From Elysia chlorotica (Eukaryota; Mollusca; Gastropoda; Plakobranchidae), in assembly GCA_003991915.1 (NCBI GenBank), contig RQTK01000203.1:416302-480301 (forward strand): a stretch of DNA of 64,000 nucleotides, given 5' to 3'. Of this stretch, positions 12,585 to 24,930 are shown piece after piece. The notes under the pieces are model-generated. The model was not told the DNA's origin. It saw only the letters and a program-made list of their open reading frames with translations, and did not search any database. Positions within the stretch are counted from its first letter, which is position 1. Every line of letters begins with the position of its first letter. Made by a program: the position numbers and the translations under genes.

Positions 12585-13919
12585 ACGCCGTGTGTGTCTT
12601 TTCTGTATCAATAATTGTTCATCTATCTTTCTTTCTATAGATCTCCATTCTACCCATCTTCTTATTTTGTTTTAAACAACTTTGAAGTGAGCCTCCCTTT
12701 TTATGTCTCGGTTGTTGTTGTTTTTTTATTAGTCACATTTTTATTTATATAATATTTCAATAGCGTTTTTCATTTTATAAAGGACAGGAAGATCCCATTA
12801 TTTCACAATTAATCATAATTATACTTTTCAATTGTTTCTTGATTTAATAAAAAGCCTCTCTGTGCAAATTACAAACAGTTCAAGGCAAGCGTTAAACCAG
12901 CTCGAACCATATTTTTCCTGCCAGCTTATTTTCTACCTCACATATACAATGGGTTTTGATAGCTTTATTTTATTTCTTGAATTGAAAGAGTCTTGGTATA
13001 AAAAAGGCATCTTTATTTTCAGAAAAAGACTATGTTGTCCTTGTTCTTTCAATTCTGCTCTTTTAATATGAGGTTTTTACAGAAAAAAGAAAAAAGAAAA
13101 AGAAAGACTAATTCACATTCCACACACTTCTTGTCCGAAGATGAGAGAAACAAGGCGATTACGATGTAGTTGAAAAATCAGTTAAAACGCATGATCTTCT
13201 CAACAAGCTGCAATTTTGACAAGAGCCATCTTTAAACTCAATCTAACGGAAATCTCTCTGCCCCTTCCTGCCCCCCCCCTCTCTCTCTCTCTTTCTCTTT
13301 CTGTCTGTCAGATTCATCCTCTATCTCTCTCCCCTGGGAAAACAAGCCAGTAAAAAAAATGAAATTTTAAAACAAAGAAAGTAAAAAATAACAAACATAG
13401 CTGAAGAAAAAATGCAAAAGAAAATTGTAGGAAACAGACACATTAAAAAAAACAACAACAATAAAACATAACAATGTCTCTCAAAACCACTGTCTTTAAA
13501 CTTGCTATCCGACGACCGTTATTAGTCGCGTGCAAGTTCAAGCTTATTACCTCTTTCAACAACCATGAAGCAATAAGTAACCCGAGAGTTCTCTCAGGGA
13601 GAAATCTTAGCTATTCGCCCAGGAAAATATAGAAAGTCTTTGGATGAAACATATTTGTAGGAAGATACGTGCCTCCAAACCAATGTGAAGGTAAGATAAT
13701 TTAGTAATATGCTCTGTTATATGGCAATAAAATACTACCCACGGTATGAATAAAACTGTGATGTAATACTTATATCTGTAAGAATTGGTTGAGTCGACCA
13801 TTGATGATTTAATGGCGCACTTTCTAAATAATGTCTCTAATCCACAAAGACAACCCATACATAGGTCAAAGGTAAATCAAATATTTTATTTCGATTTACT
13901 GTCCACAATGTAATTAAGA
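12581..13919. other. AT-rich non-coding DNA with a short pyrimidine tract
   Basis: 13258-13335 is C/CT-rich (a nine-C run, then CTCTCT). The remainder is A-rich unique DNA with no recognisable frame. The frames at 12832-13071 (+) and 13607-13858 (-) show no known domain. Confidence 0.55.
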
Positions 13920-14210
13920 GCCGTTTATTAGCCCCTTCACAAACACACCAGTCCACCAGTTGGCATTGTGTCAGTGCCATTGACTTGTCGGTGTTGCTGA
14001 CATTATTTGGCGGACTGTGAGGTCTGCACAATGCGCGCTCGCCAATAGCTCAACATGTCCTGCAGCAGCTGCAGCGCCCGGCGCTCTCCTGTTTATGGAA
14101 ACACAAAGGGACCGACCGAGCTGCCTTCAGGCGAACCTTGCCCAATCAGTTTCACTCTCTCGGGTTTGATTTATAGCGCTGCTCACAAGCCGCAGCAGTC
14201 GTGAGGAGGA
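13920..14210. promoter_or_regulatory. Strong candidate conserved non-coding block
   Basis: A sharp shift to GC-rich complex sequence between AT-rich flanks. Hox/CDX-like words occur along it (GTTTATTAG, GTTTATGG, GATTTATAG). It also has a FOX-like TGTTTA, CACCAG/GTTGGC clusters, GGCGCTC words and a near-palindrome CTGCAG-CAG-CTGCAG near 14060. The frame at 13837-14031 (-) overlaps but resembles no protein. Confidence 0.4.
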
Positions 14211-17200
14211 CGAGAACGAGATATTTATGTAAATACGTGTTATTATTGATTGGCTTTTGACCAGAAAAAGGAATTGAGACAAAATGATAAATGCTTGAAC
14301 ATGGATGCCAATAAGCACTGCAATAGAAAGAGGAAGAAACAATGTATATACTTTATTATACTAATAGAGGAGTTTAGGGGGAGGGAGAAAGGAATAGAGA
14401 GAAAGAGATAAAGGCAGAGATAATCCTCACCAAAAATGCATGCAACAATTTACAAGTAAAAAGGAACCAGACAAAGTATGAATTATTTACTTAATATGGT
14501 AACATTAAAAGCACATCATGATGTTCAGCATGCATTTGTAGGACGAATATTCCTTGTAAAGAAATATAACAAAATATCCTCTGGAGTCGCTTCTAAACGT
14601 TTTTTTATGGTGCGTATAGCGTTTAAGGTCGATACATGCGTATGTACCAACAGACCAAAAGGAACGTGCAGAAATGTCAAATATAAACGGTGCGCCATGC
14701 ACCTGTTACAGGCTAGGGCATATTGCTCATCACCCACGCACTATCATAACAGGCCCATATTTAGAACACCCCTCATGTTTTTTTTTAACTCCTGTTTTCC
14801 TTCAACCCATGCAGGTAACTTATTAGATTAGCTCCCCTTTGGATGTAAAACCCCGTTGTAAAATTCTATCAAAGCTACATCACTTGTCCTATGTGCGTTT
14901 AATTTTTATAAAACATCGAGATAATAAGCCTTTACCGAGGTGAAATAAAAAAAAAGATGTTCCGAGATAGAAAGTACGAACATAGATTTCGTGTGCGGAT
15001 GCTCCCTGTCTGCTAGCATGGTTTTATCACGCACGTGCGAAAAGAGTGTGGCGAGCAAGTTTTCTGGAATTGAGAAAGATAAGGTGTTTACATCGCATCT
15101 TCCTGCATATCCTGGCGCTAGTGGGGGTCCGTCTTCATAAGATCTGTGTCTGTACGTGCACGTTCATGGCTTCTGTCTAGGAGGTGGAGCATGTAGAAGG
15201 GTGCTCTTCTGTGATTTAGACCAGGGAGTTTTATGTAATCGAGAAAAAAAAGAGAAGAAGGAGAAATCCTGTAGATACACTGATGTAGATGAGTAGGGCC
15301 TCTAAAAATGTAAAGGGAAGACGAAAAACAAAAACATGAATGAGTAGAGGGCTAGAACATTAAGCGGAGACAACCGGGCATTGCACAGAAAAAGATGAAC
15401 TTATTTTTTTAGAAAGGGAGCAAAGAAGAAACTCACGTAAAATGGTAAAAGGTGATAGAAAAAGGGAGAGTGAAAACATATAATAACTGTGATTCACATA
15501 GATATATAAATATTTGCAGACCGACAGATATTTAGACAAATGGTGAATGGTCGAGAGAAAAGGGAAGGGGAAAATATACCAAGCATTTGAATAAATGAAA
15601 ATATCGATAGAAATCTTGATAGTCATTTTGAAACAATGCCAGAGAACAAAGCTAATTTGTTACATCATAGTGAAAATGGAGTACATAATTATTTTATTAG
15701 CGTTTATGAGAATAGAAAAAAAAACTTGCTTGTTGAGTAATGATTAAGACAGTGAGATTGATTAAAAATAGTACTATATAATATGTAAGGGATTGCTTGG
15801 TCAATATTACACCAGATCACGGGCAATCGAGACGTGCGCGTCAACCGTACACGGCACGTAAAGAGATCTTCCAGGGACACGCGATTTGATGGTACAACGT
15901 GCTCAGAACTTATTTATTGTAAGCGTGTAACTTGAGATTTTTAGACATAAGTTTCCTGCAATACCACAACCATGTATCTTTTACCGAAAAAAATCCAGTA
16001 GAAAGTTATAATTTATTGATTTAGACTGATGGAAAACCTTAATCCACAAGAAAAGATGGACAGAGCAACCGTGGCTTTCTTTCTGTAGAGTTACATATTG
16101 AAGGCCTCACCCGAACAAAGAAGGGATAAGACGTTCCTCTCTCTTGATCTTTTCCAGCATCCCTGTGCTAAATCAAGGTGGAAAAATAGTACCCCAGAAC
16201 TATACAATTACAAGCAATAAAGTTATGAGTAAACCTGCCGACTAAGTGTCTTTCATAACAAAGCACAAAAGGGTTTCAACATGCCAACTATCCACTGACA
16301 TGTCGTGCCACAATAAACTAAAACCTGTAAAAAGGGGTTATATTGATCTAGAAGAGCGTGATTAATTTTTTTTACTTAGGGAGGAGCATATGACCAGTTT
16401 TTATCCAAGCACAATAATTACGAATATATTGATCTTTTATTGATTCTTGATTCAGGACTTTAATTTTAGTTGTTGTCAATTACCTGAGCTTGATTGCATA
16501 TTATTTTCTTACAAGCTATTATTTTCTGTTTTGTCACCGTGCTTTTGACAAAAATTATAATTATTGATACAAGTAGTTTGAATGCTTCACTTTGTTTTTT
16601 TTGTGTGAATGTTATCTATCATTTTATGCCTGTCTGATCAGTTAAATAGATTTCTATAATTATTTATATGTAAGTCTTTTAAATAAAACTTCAAAAAACT
16701 AATTTTTCGAAGACATTTTTTATATAATTTTCTTTCTGTCTAGTCGGAAATAATGAAAACAGACAAAAACGTCATTGACAACCGTCTTACACGCAACGTA
16801 AACTTACATGGATTTGATTCTTGGCCATGTATTTGAATATGCAAACACTTGTTTGATGAAAAGTTTTATCTCCCAACGCTCTGCAACAGATCTGCTCTTA
16901 TCTTGATCTGTAAATTATGCACATCTCAGCCACAATCTCATGCACAGCGCGGCATGACATGGGTTTACAAATGGGGGTTTTATCTTGAAAAATCTCAAGA
17001 AAAGCTAAGCCTAGCTAGCAAGGGAAAACTTTTGGATGAGCCAAATTCAATTGACCTTCAATTTTTATGCACGTCCTTTGATGAGATTTAAATATATCCG
17101 CTGAAAAATTGTTCACGCCTAACACTAGCAATAACTTTAATGTTGCCTTTAATGCGCAATTTATTGATTTTATCCATGTTGGGCCATATAGGTAAAATAT

Positions 17201-18107
17201 TTTAACTTTTCGGACTAAAACCAAGTTATTTGTACCTTGCAGGTACATTTCACCCCATCGAAATAATTAGGTTTGGATGCCTGAAAGATTGTTTATCTTT
17301 GATATTATTCTAACAGCAGTAAATCGTATATCACAATAATTCAAATTACAAAACTAGATTAGCAACGTGATCTCTAAAACCTTTCAAAGCATTATTCCAA
17401 ATTTCTACGAAACATCTTCAGGCACGTATGATACAACTCACCATCTGACTATTTTGACATCAGTGAAAAAAGTGTATTCTATAAGGTTAAACAAAAACCA
17501 GCAGTTCACCCTTGAAAGCGGGGAGATAATAACCATTATATGACATTATACGTTATGGACAAAGACAGCTTTTGATACTATTATCTCTCCTTTTGTCTGC
17601 TTTCCTTCAATTATGCATGCGTACGCTTTTTGTTTTTTCTAAATTAGTGAAAGAAAGTCCAAGTGAGGGAAGTGCTCAAGATAAAGGCATAGGAAGTTTT
17701 TTTTAGTTAAAGTCATGGATTATTGACTTGCCACTCGAGCAGGCTGATAAAAAATTCATGTATTGAACTAGAGTACAAACGGCAAAGCGCGTGCGCGCGA
17801 TAGTCTAAGGCATAACGTCACATCGTAGTTGTACTTACAAACTCACGGGTTGTTATGGCATCTCCGTAAGCTATGAAGCGTAGACTCAAGGCGCTAAGCC
17901 CTATCAGTAGGTCTAGTTAGCTGACACATTTCTTCCCACATGGATATGTAAAACTAGCTTTAAAATGTAGTCTGTCCTGGATTCTAAAAGACTATCAAAG
18001 AGACCTAATGTTTTCTTCCCATTGTATCAAAGAACTTTCCTACGTTTACTCGTTATTTTTCGTCTTTGTACCTTCTTTGAAATTGGTATTGCATTGAAAC
18101 GTATACA
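14211..18107. other. Long AT-rich non-coding stretch
   Basis: No repeat family or gene is recognised. Small higher-GC or CpG-richer patches lie at 15000-15160, 15815-15900 (GACGTGCGCGTC), 16900-16980 and 17780-17880 (GCGCGTGCGCGC). Overlapping frames on both strands at 14478-14831 are open but mutually exclusive and lack family resemblance. Confidence 0.5.
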
Positions 18108-18335
18108 TTACGTTTTCCCGTTCTTTTGTGTAATTTTATTGCAGACCTATACATAACAGAATATTTATACCATTTTTTTCATCATTCGTTAATAATGAAC
18201 ACCAGCTTTGAACACCCACCTCACCAGGATCGCGACCAATGAGAATCTTTACGTTAGAGTGTAAAACACGTTCTAGATGGATTAAAAACTTCTTCTAGTG
18301 TTCTGCAGTGCAACTTTTACCTGATCCTAAGGTAT
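18108..18335. repeat. Mosaic duplication, block A copy 1
   Basis: 228 bp nearly identical to 19611-19838, with only a few substitutions (for example CCCACC versus CCTACC). This is the first element of an A-B-A-C-B-C mosaic. The minus strand has a continuous frame across most of the block in both copies. The between-copy changes are mostly non-synonymous in it, so I do not call it coding. Confidence 0.95.
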
Positions 18336-18352
18336 AAAACCTTGGGGTCTCT

Positions 18353-18650
18353 CAAAACATTTAAAATTTTTAAAACCCAAACTGTTTAGAGCCATTGAAA
18401 ACATTCTCAAAAACTGTTTGGATACGAGCACAGAAAGCTATCTGAACAACTCTTCGGGTTAAATTGATTTCTAAATAGTTCAGATAGCCTAAACTTTTTC
18501 CAGTTTAGTGTGCCTGTCCGTCTTTTTATACAACTCGCCCTTTATCTTTCTGCACTCTCCTCTGGCTCTGTTCACTCGTCTTTCTTTCTTTCTTTCTCTC
18601 TCTCTCATTATCTCTCTCTGTCTCTCTCTCTCTTTTTCTTTCTTTCTTTG

Positions 18651-18699
<49 letters not shown>

Positions 18700-19610
18700 A
18701 CCTTCTTTTCTGCCTATTCCCAAAATGTTCCCTATCTCATTATCGTATCTTTTTTTATTGCGCTTCTTTTCCAGCAGCCTCAATTTTGAATTTGATACAA
18801 CTCAATACGTTTCTGCATGCTGCATCTATCAAACTCCTAAAGCTAAATTTAAAAAAATGTTATACTCCAAAAGGCTTTACCAAACTTAGCCTGAGCCACA
18901 AGAACACTGTGAAGCTTCTGATTAGACCCATCATCAAAGTTTTCTTTTGGCTCAGAGATGCTATTATAGCTTTCTGCTCCCCGTCGTATGTATAGAGTAT
19001 GGGCTCTGGTGCGTAACGAACTTGTCAAAAACTCGTAATAGATTTGCCATTTACTTTCTTTGATCTCAGCTCAGTCTGCTTAGATCCATTGTCCTACCCT
19101 AGCGGATCGATTTAAGAGAAACTAAAGCTCAAAGGCAGCCCAGGTTCTATACCTTGCTTTGTTTTGCTTCTCAGTTGTGCTTTTCTTAGACGATCTTTCT
19201 AATGACCGACTCCACCAGGTTTAGAAGATATCTCTGACTTTAGTCTAGGTACGTGTTATGCGCAATAAAAGAAAAAAGAAGCGCTACTTGAAGTTCAGTT
19301 GCGTTATGTAAAAAGAATAGCTGTAGTGACATTCGATTTTTATACCGCTTCAAGCCTCTCATTTCCGCAGGAAACAACGATTACCATTTACTTCAAGATG
19401 TTCGCGTGCTTTCGATTTTTTATTTTATTTTCTTGAGAAACGTAAGGAAATATTTATATTTTTTTTACATGCTAGATACTTTTGTTTCATGTTTAATCGA
19501 TCGTGAACAAATTTGTGTATAACTACTATCCAACCGCAAGGCTACCAACCCAATCAATAAAAAAAAAATGGAAAAACAAATCTTACTAACAATGTGACTT
19601 TGCAGTTCAA
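18353..19610. repeat. Mosaic duplication, block B copy 1
   Basis: About 1258 bp matching 20127-21394 at very high identity, apart from length differences in an internal CT tract, T runs and a small indel near 19322. The internal CT tract (about 18583-18696) generates artefactual Ser/Leu and Arg/Glu frames. Around 18860-19030 all three minus-strand frames are largely open, so openness is uninformative there. Confidence 0.95.
18583..18696. repeat. (CT)n/(CTTT)n tract inside block B copy 1
   Basis: CTTT-rich and CTCT-rich sequence ending in a pure CT run from about 18651. The second copy at 20365-20486 differs in length and interruptions, so the tract has diverged since the duplication. Confidence 0.96.
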
Positions 19611-19838
19611 TTACGTTTTCCCGTTCTTTTGTGTAATTTTATTGCAGACCTATACATAACAGAATATTTATACCATTTTTTTCATCATTCGTTAATAATG
19701 AACACCAGCTTTGAACACCTACCTCACCAGGATCGCGACCAATGAGAATCTCTACGTTAGAGTGTAAAATACGTTCTAGATGGATTAAAAACTTCTTCTA
19801 GTGTTCTGCAGTACAACTTTTACCTGATCCTAAGGTAT
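19611..19838. repeat. Mosaic duplication, block A copy 2
   Basis: The second copy of block A, offset 1503 bp from copy 1 with no internal indel. It is followed directly by block C instead of block B. Confidence 0.95.
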
Positions 19839-19845
19839 CCTAAGG

Positions 19846-20125
19846 TGTCAACCAAACACTTAACCAAAATATTAGTTTTTACCTCCTCTATTTTCCGGAC
19901 CCCAGTAACTAAATCGGAAATGCGGGCTTTAAACATGTCCAAAAACGTACTGACATGTCCTCTTGTTTTGTGTTGGTACTTCGTTCTGATTCTTTGTACC
20001 CTTTATGCAAGATCAATGTATACTATTAGCGTTTCTTTTTCTGTGAGTTTCACCGTTACATCAAAGATTAGATCCTTTATTTTTTCTTCTTTTGTTGATG
20101 TCAGTGCGAGTTTCTCGGGTTGTAA
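19846..20125 (-). repeat. Mosaic duplication, block C copy 1 (possible decayed coding fragment)
   Basis: 280 bp matching 21406-21686. On the minus strand one frame runs open for about 90 codons and is broken by a single TAA in the middle. Copy 2 has sense AAA at that codon but carries its own TAA further upstream and a one-base insertion near its end. The translation is lysine-rich with mixed hydrophobics (words such as KLTEKETL and YLDMF or FLDMF) and matches no family I recognise. The plus strand is also open, so coding origin is only a possibility. Confidence 0.55.
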
Positions 20126-20126
20126 A

Positions 20127-20430
20127 CAAAACATTTAAAATTTTTAAAACCCAAACTGTTTAGAGCCATTGAAAACATTCTCAAAAACTGTTTGGATACG
20201 AGCACAGAAAGCTATCTGAACAACTCTTCGGGTTAAATTGATTTCTAAATAGTTCAGATAGCCTAAACTTTTTCCAGTTTAGTGTGCCTGTCCGTCTTTT
20301 TATACAACTCGCCCTTTATCTTTCTGCACTCTCCTCTGGCTCTGTTCACTCGTCCATCTGTCTGTATGTTTGTCTCTCTCTGACTACCATTATCTCTCAC
20401 TGTCTCTCTCTCTGTATCTGTCTTTATATG

Positions 20431-20488
<58 letters not shown>

Positions 20489-21394
20489 TTTCTGCCTATT
20501 CCCAAAATGTTCCCTATCTCATTATCGTATCTTTTTTTTTATTGCGCTTTTTTCCAGCAGCCTCAATTTTGAATTTGATATAACTCAATACGTTTCTGCA
20601 TGCTGCATCTATCAAACTCCTAAAGCTAAATTTAAAAAAATGTTATACTCCAAAAGGCTTTACCAAACTTAGCCTGAGCCACAAGAACACCGTGAACCTT
20701 CTGATTAGACCCATCATCAAAGTTTTCTTTTGGCTCAGAGATGCTATTATAGCTTTCTGCTCCCCGTCGTATGTATACAGTATGGGCTCTGGTGCGTAAC
20801 GAACTTGTCAAAAACTCGTAATAGATTTGCCATTTACTTTCTTTGATCTCAGCTCAGTCTGCTTAGATCCATTGTCCTACCCTAGCGGATCGATTTAAGA
20901 GAAACTAAAGCTCAAAGGCAGCCCAGGTTCTACACCTTGCTTTGTTTTGCTTCTCGGTTGTGCTTTTCTTAGACGATCTTTCTAATGACCGACTCCACCA
21001 GGTTTAGAAGATATCTCTAACTATAGTCTAGGTACACGTTAAGCGCAATAAAAGAAGAAAGAAGCGCTACTTTAAGTTCAGTTGCGTTATGTAAAAAGAA
21101 TAGTCGATTTTTATACCGCTTCAAGCCTCTCATTTCCGCAGGAAAAAACGATTACCGTTTACTTCAAGATGTTCGCGTGCTTTCGAATTTTTATTTCATT
21201 TTTTTTTTGCTGAAACACAAGAAACGTAAGAAAATATTTATATTTTTTTTTCACATGCTAGATACTTTTGTTTCATGATTAATCAATGGTGGACTAATTT
21301 GTGTATAACTATTATCCAACCGCAAGGCTACCACCCCAATCAATCTAAAAAATGGAAAAAAAATCTTACTACCAATGTGACTTTGCAGCTCAAT
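20127..21394. repeat. Mosaic duplication, block B copy 2
   Basis: The second copy of block B. It is about 1268 bp, starts CAAAACATTTAAAATTTTTA and ends TGACTTTGCAG plus CTCAA. The internal CT tract is at 20431-20486. Confidence 0.95.
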
Positions 21395-21405
21395 GCCTCG
21401 TCCGT

Positions 21406-21686
21406 TGTCAACCAAACACTTAACAAAAATACTAGTTTTTACCTCCTCTATTTTTTTGGACCCCAGTAACTAAATCGGAAATGCGGGCTTTAAACATGTC
21501 CAAATACTTACTGACATGTCCTCTAGTTTTGTGTTGGTACTTCGTTCTGATTCTCTGTACCCTTTTGGCGAGATCAATGTATACTATTAGCGTTTCTTTT
21601 TCTGTGAGTTTCACCGTTACATCAAAGATTAGATCCTTTATTTTTTCTTATTTTGTTGATGTCAGTGCGAGTTTCTCGGGTTGTAA
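21406..21686 (-). repeat. Mosaic duplication, block C copy 2
   Basis: The second copy of block C, with one extra T relative to copy 1 in a T run. A 60-codon minus-strand frame is intact here (21432-21614). It reads through the codon that is TAA in copy 1, but its upstream extension is stopped by a TAA absent from copy 1. Confidence 0.55.
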
Positions 21687-21689
21687 TTT

Positions 21690-22150
21690 ACGTGTAGAAA
21701 TGCACATCTACGCCATTATTGGCATCGCCCAAGTGCAAGCGTAAAGCGCAGCTACGAGTCTACGACATGAGTTTTATCGCCCACTCGAGGCCGCGTGTGT
21801 TGGAGCCATCAGTGTTATCCTCCCAATCAGCTCAACGAGAACACTTTAAACCCGGTAATGGCGTTACCTCGGCTACTTTTTTCCCTCTCCTCACCTTGTC
21901 AAGCATCGAACCGTGGTATGTACGTGAGCAGTAACCTAAAGCACTTTCCCTCCCCGGCCGGGGTGATGACTACCGATGCTTTAAAAGCATTCACTCGAAG
22001 ACAAATTGCTTCTGTTTTTTTTTTTGTTTTCTCCTCCGGCAGCGGCTGTCGGCCTCCCTCTGTAACTTCTCTATCGTCTGGAGTAGTGACGAAGCCAGTG
22101 AAGCCGTCTAATGTCTTTGGCGTGATCGAGGAACAAATTCAAATAACCTA
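21690..22150. promoter_or_regulatory. Candidate conserved non-coding block
   Basis: GC-richer complex DNA right after the mosaic duplication, with GTTTTATCG (posterior Hox/CDX-like), CCAATCAGC, GGTAATGGCG and the perfect 12-bp palindrome CCCCGGCCGGGG at 21952-21963. Two overlapping plus-strand frames (71 and 128 codons) have no family resemblance. Confidence 0.35.
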
Positions 22151-23079
22151 TCTCATATTGTCTGTTTCGTTTCTTCCTTGAACACGTTTTTATTAAAAAC
22201 ATTATTTATTTCACCTTCCTCTTTTTTTTTATTTGCTAGTAGCATATCTTTCAAGATTTTCGTTACGTCTCTTGTATATTCTAATTTCTACAACATTAAT
22301 AAAAAAAAAAAAACCCCACAAAAAACAACACTCGCAGACAAGATGTTCTTCTCTTAAAGTATACAATTACTTCAAGAGAATAACCTCCTGTACTAGTTTA
22401 TGTTCTGTTTATTTGTAATTCTGCTTTCAATGTACCATGGCAACGGAGCCAAGTTTTTTTTTCTTTTTTGGGTAAACAATCTGATCGCATAGACTTGCCG
22501 TGGGCAAAAAATTAAAAATACAGCTAAAATTGATGAGAAATCCTTTCGAGAGAGGTCGACGCGGGTGTTGTTGGGTGATTCTCCCGAGCTTATGAGTGAT
22601 TCATTTCCTATCGACTTTGTAGTTGCTCGGCAAACACACAGCAGAAAGATGTTGGATTCAGCAAGGAAAGTTTAAATAAAATGTTCCCGTTGTACATTAC
22701 TTTTTATTTTAGCTCAAAGTTTTGGAAATTTGGAATCAACCATAGCCCATTATTGTAATAAGGCCGAGGGGTCGAAGGTGTGGATGCTTAAAATGCCAAC
22801 TTATAATTTCTATTTAAAATTGATTTCATTCATTGGGATACCTCCATTACCAAGCGCGCCCTAATACATTCATTGAAAGTGATCAGTGAATGCACCGTTT
22901 AGAAATCTTCGAATATCCTTTCAAAATTAGGTATTATCGCCATTTCCTCAAATTAGAATAATATATAGTGTGTTGTCTTATGTTCTCGTGCAACCATGTT
23001 GAAGCCAAATTATCCGAAATAGGACAGGGAGGATGTACCTTACCGTTTATTTCATTTCATTTTAAAAGTATCCATGGTC
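22151..23079. other. Mostly AT-rich non-coding DNA
   Basis: A poly-A at about 22302-22313 and T runs are present. Short higher-GC patches at 22540-22640 and 22745-22890 contain CCCATTATTGT and CCATTACC words. No gene. Confidence 0.5.
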
Positions 23080-23210
23080 GTCAATGATAAAACCTTACAT
23101 CAAGGGGCAACTATCGCGGTGCATGCTTTGCCCATGCAATTATTTCATTAGGCCAGATTGATCTTTCATCAATGTAACAACCACTTTTCCCAAAGCGTGT
23201 TATATTCATG
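23080..23210. promoter_or_regulatory. Candidate regulatory block
   Basis: Contains TGCCCATGCAATTATTTCATTAGG-like homeobox/octamer words split over 23128-23152. An inverted ATTGAT...CATCAAT pair (about 23158-23175) resembles facing PBX-type sites. Repeat-free. Confidence 0.3.
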
Positions 23211-23329
23211 GACTTCAAACGTTTCGCTAATTTCCTTCAAATCTAGAGCTTAAAATTGCTGGAAGACCAGCGTGTGTTTATGTTTGGGACAATACTGCAG
23301 TGATAGTTAATGAGTGAAGATAGATGGAT

Positions 23330-23690
23330 AGAATATGAAGGGGGCGATAGAAAGTGACGGGGAGCGCGTGCGGCAAGAGGATTGTAGAGACAGGGGGGTG
23401 CGGAGTAAGCTGATTGGCTGGATAAGTAATGCCTCAGCCCAGAGCCTGCGGCTGCCTACCCAACCTTCCACCAAAGTAGACAGTGTCTAGACAAAGAACT
23501 GAAAGAAATGTGTAGAAATTTTATTTTTTGATGTGAGTTTAGCAGCTGTGAAAAACCCTCCCACAGGGAGCCAGTCAGTGCTTTAAGGTCGCATGTTTTT
23601 TCAATCTTTTTTACAGCTGGGAAAACAGGACATACATGAGGTGCAGATGGCTTTGGTGTCTATTGACTAAACTGCATGTGTGTTGCTGTT
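23330..23690. promoter_or_regulatory. Candidate regulatory block
   Basis: GC-richer sequence with GATTGGCT (reverse CCAAT box), GGCTGCCTACCC, CAGCTG E-boxes, a CTCCCAC..GGGAG inverted pair near 23565 that includes an RBPJ-like TCCCACAG, and TTTAAGGTCG (nuclear-receptor half-site-like). Confidence 0.3.
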
Positions 23691-24639
23691 TGCTTTAAAT
23701 ATATGAGGAAAAACTCCCATCAGATCATCTAAGGCAGACATCAATGGTCGTATGATTAATTTTATAATAGGAAAGAGGAACGTGACACTAGATTTTATGC
23801 TACAGTATATGTCACAGGGAAAGTAATTCTAGATATAAAATTAAGTAATATTAAAGAAGTGTAGGCCTTTAGTAAAAAAAAAAGCAATATTCATGTACCC
23901 ATATAGATAATAGTAGGTCGATAAATAAGTACAGGCAGAGAAAACAAGATTATGAAGGGGGGAAAAGCGAGGGACTAGAGAGATCGTTGTGGACTAGATG
24001 GTGCACCAATGGGAACTTGAAACAGAATGAGAGCTGTATTGTCACAGCCATTATTATTTTTAAAATTTTAACAAAATAAATGCAACAGCAACAACAAATC
24101 AAAAAACCAACCAAAGCATCAGCCACTTTCTTTTTTTTCCTCTAGAAATTGAGGCAGCTGGAGTGGGTTTATTAAACTTGCCTTGAATCCGTTTTGCTCA
24201 CAAGCAAATTGTTGTTGAGGCGACAATGTAAAGGGCTAAAATCTGCGTTCCTTGTCCTTTAAGGATATTATATAAAATGCCCTCAACTAATAAATGCTAT
24301 GCTATAGATGTCCATTTTATAAACAACATATTCATGGCTTCATTTAAAGAAAAATTACTACACAAAAATAATACACCTTAAGGCAGCTTACAATGCATTT
24401 TGTAAAAAAATTATCCTTTATACTCCGAGGAGAACAGATGTTTTCCCTCCCAAAGAAATCTATCTGAAATGTATCATGTGCTACATTTACCGCCCCGCTC
24501 GTCGTATGTAGGATGACAGTTATACGATAATCTTTATAGCCAGTCGTTCGCTAAACTGCAACTTAATGTTTTCTATGGGTTCAATCTGTCTTGAGCAAGG
24601 GATTTCACACTAAAAACTGTCCTTCTCATGTCATATTAT
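23691..24639. other. AT-rich non-coding DNA
   Basis: A TTTCTTTTTTTTCCTCTAG sequence at about 24126-24144 is a good splice-acceptor look-alike. All three frames after it hit stops within about 15 codons, so no exon is called. SOX-like ATTGTTGT/ACAATG words lie at 24209-24226. Confidence 0.5.
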
Positions 24640-24930
24640 GATATTCTGTACAATGCCTCGGGTGAGCAGTGATTATAGGAAACGTCACATGGGACATATG
24701 GCAGTTAACCGAGTCTTGGGAACAGGACAGCAGAACACGTTAAAACAATAACGAAGGCTTCTTATTGTCTGAGAACAGTGAACCATATGAAAAAAACGGC
24801 TTTTTGTTGGCTGAGGAGCACTTGGAGAATAAGTCATGCTCACGTGGAACGATTGATTACGACATCTCATTGCTCTATTCTCAAATGCCGCCTGCATTGG
24901 GAATTTGTGATCCAGTATGAACATCTGTTG
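24640..24930. promoter_or_regulatory. Candidate conserved non-coding block with facing SOX-like sites
   Basis: Complex repeat-free DNA. ACAATAA (24745-24751) and TTATTGT (24762-24768) face each other, and the GAAG/CTTC bases between them extend the symmetry. A CGATTGATTACG PBX/MEIS-like word lies near 24849 and a CACGTG-type E-box near 24841. The 79-codon minus-strand frame here resembles no protein. Confidence 0.4.

Noticed and set aside
18860-19030. Coding sequence in block B, minus strand
   Set aside because: All three minus-strand frames are largely open and substitutions between copies do not decide one, so openness is not evidence.
24126-24200. Exon after the TTTTTTTTCCTCTAG acceptor-like word
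   Set aside because: All three frames meet stops within about 15 codons and no donor is near.
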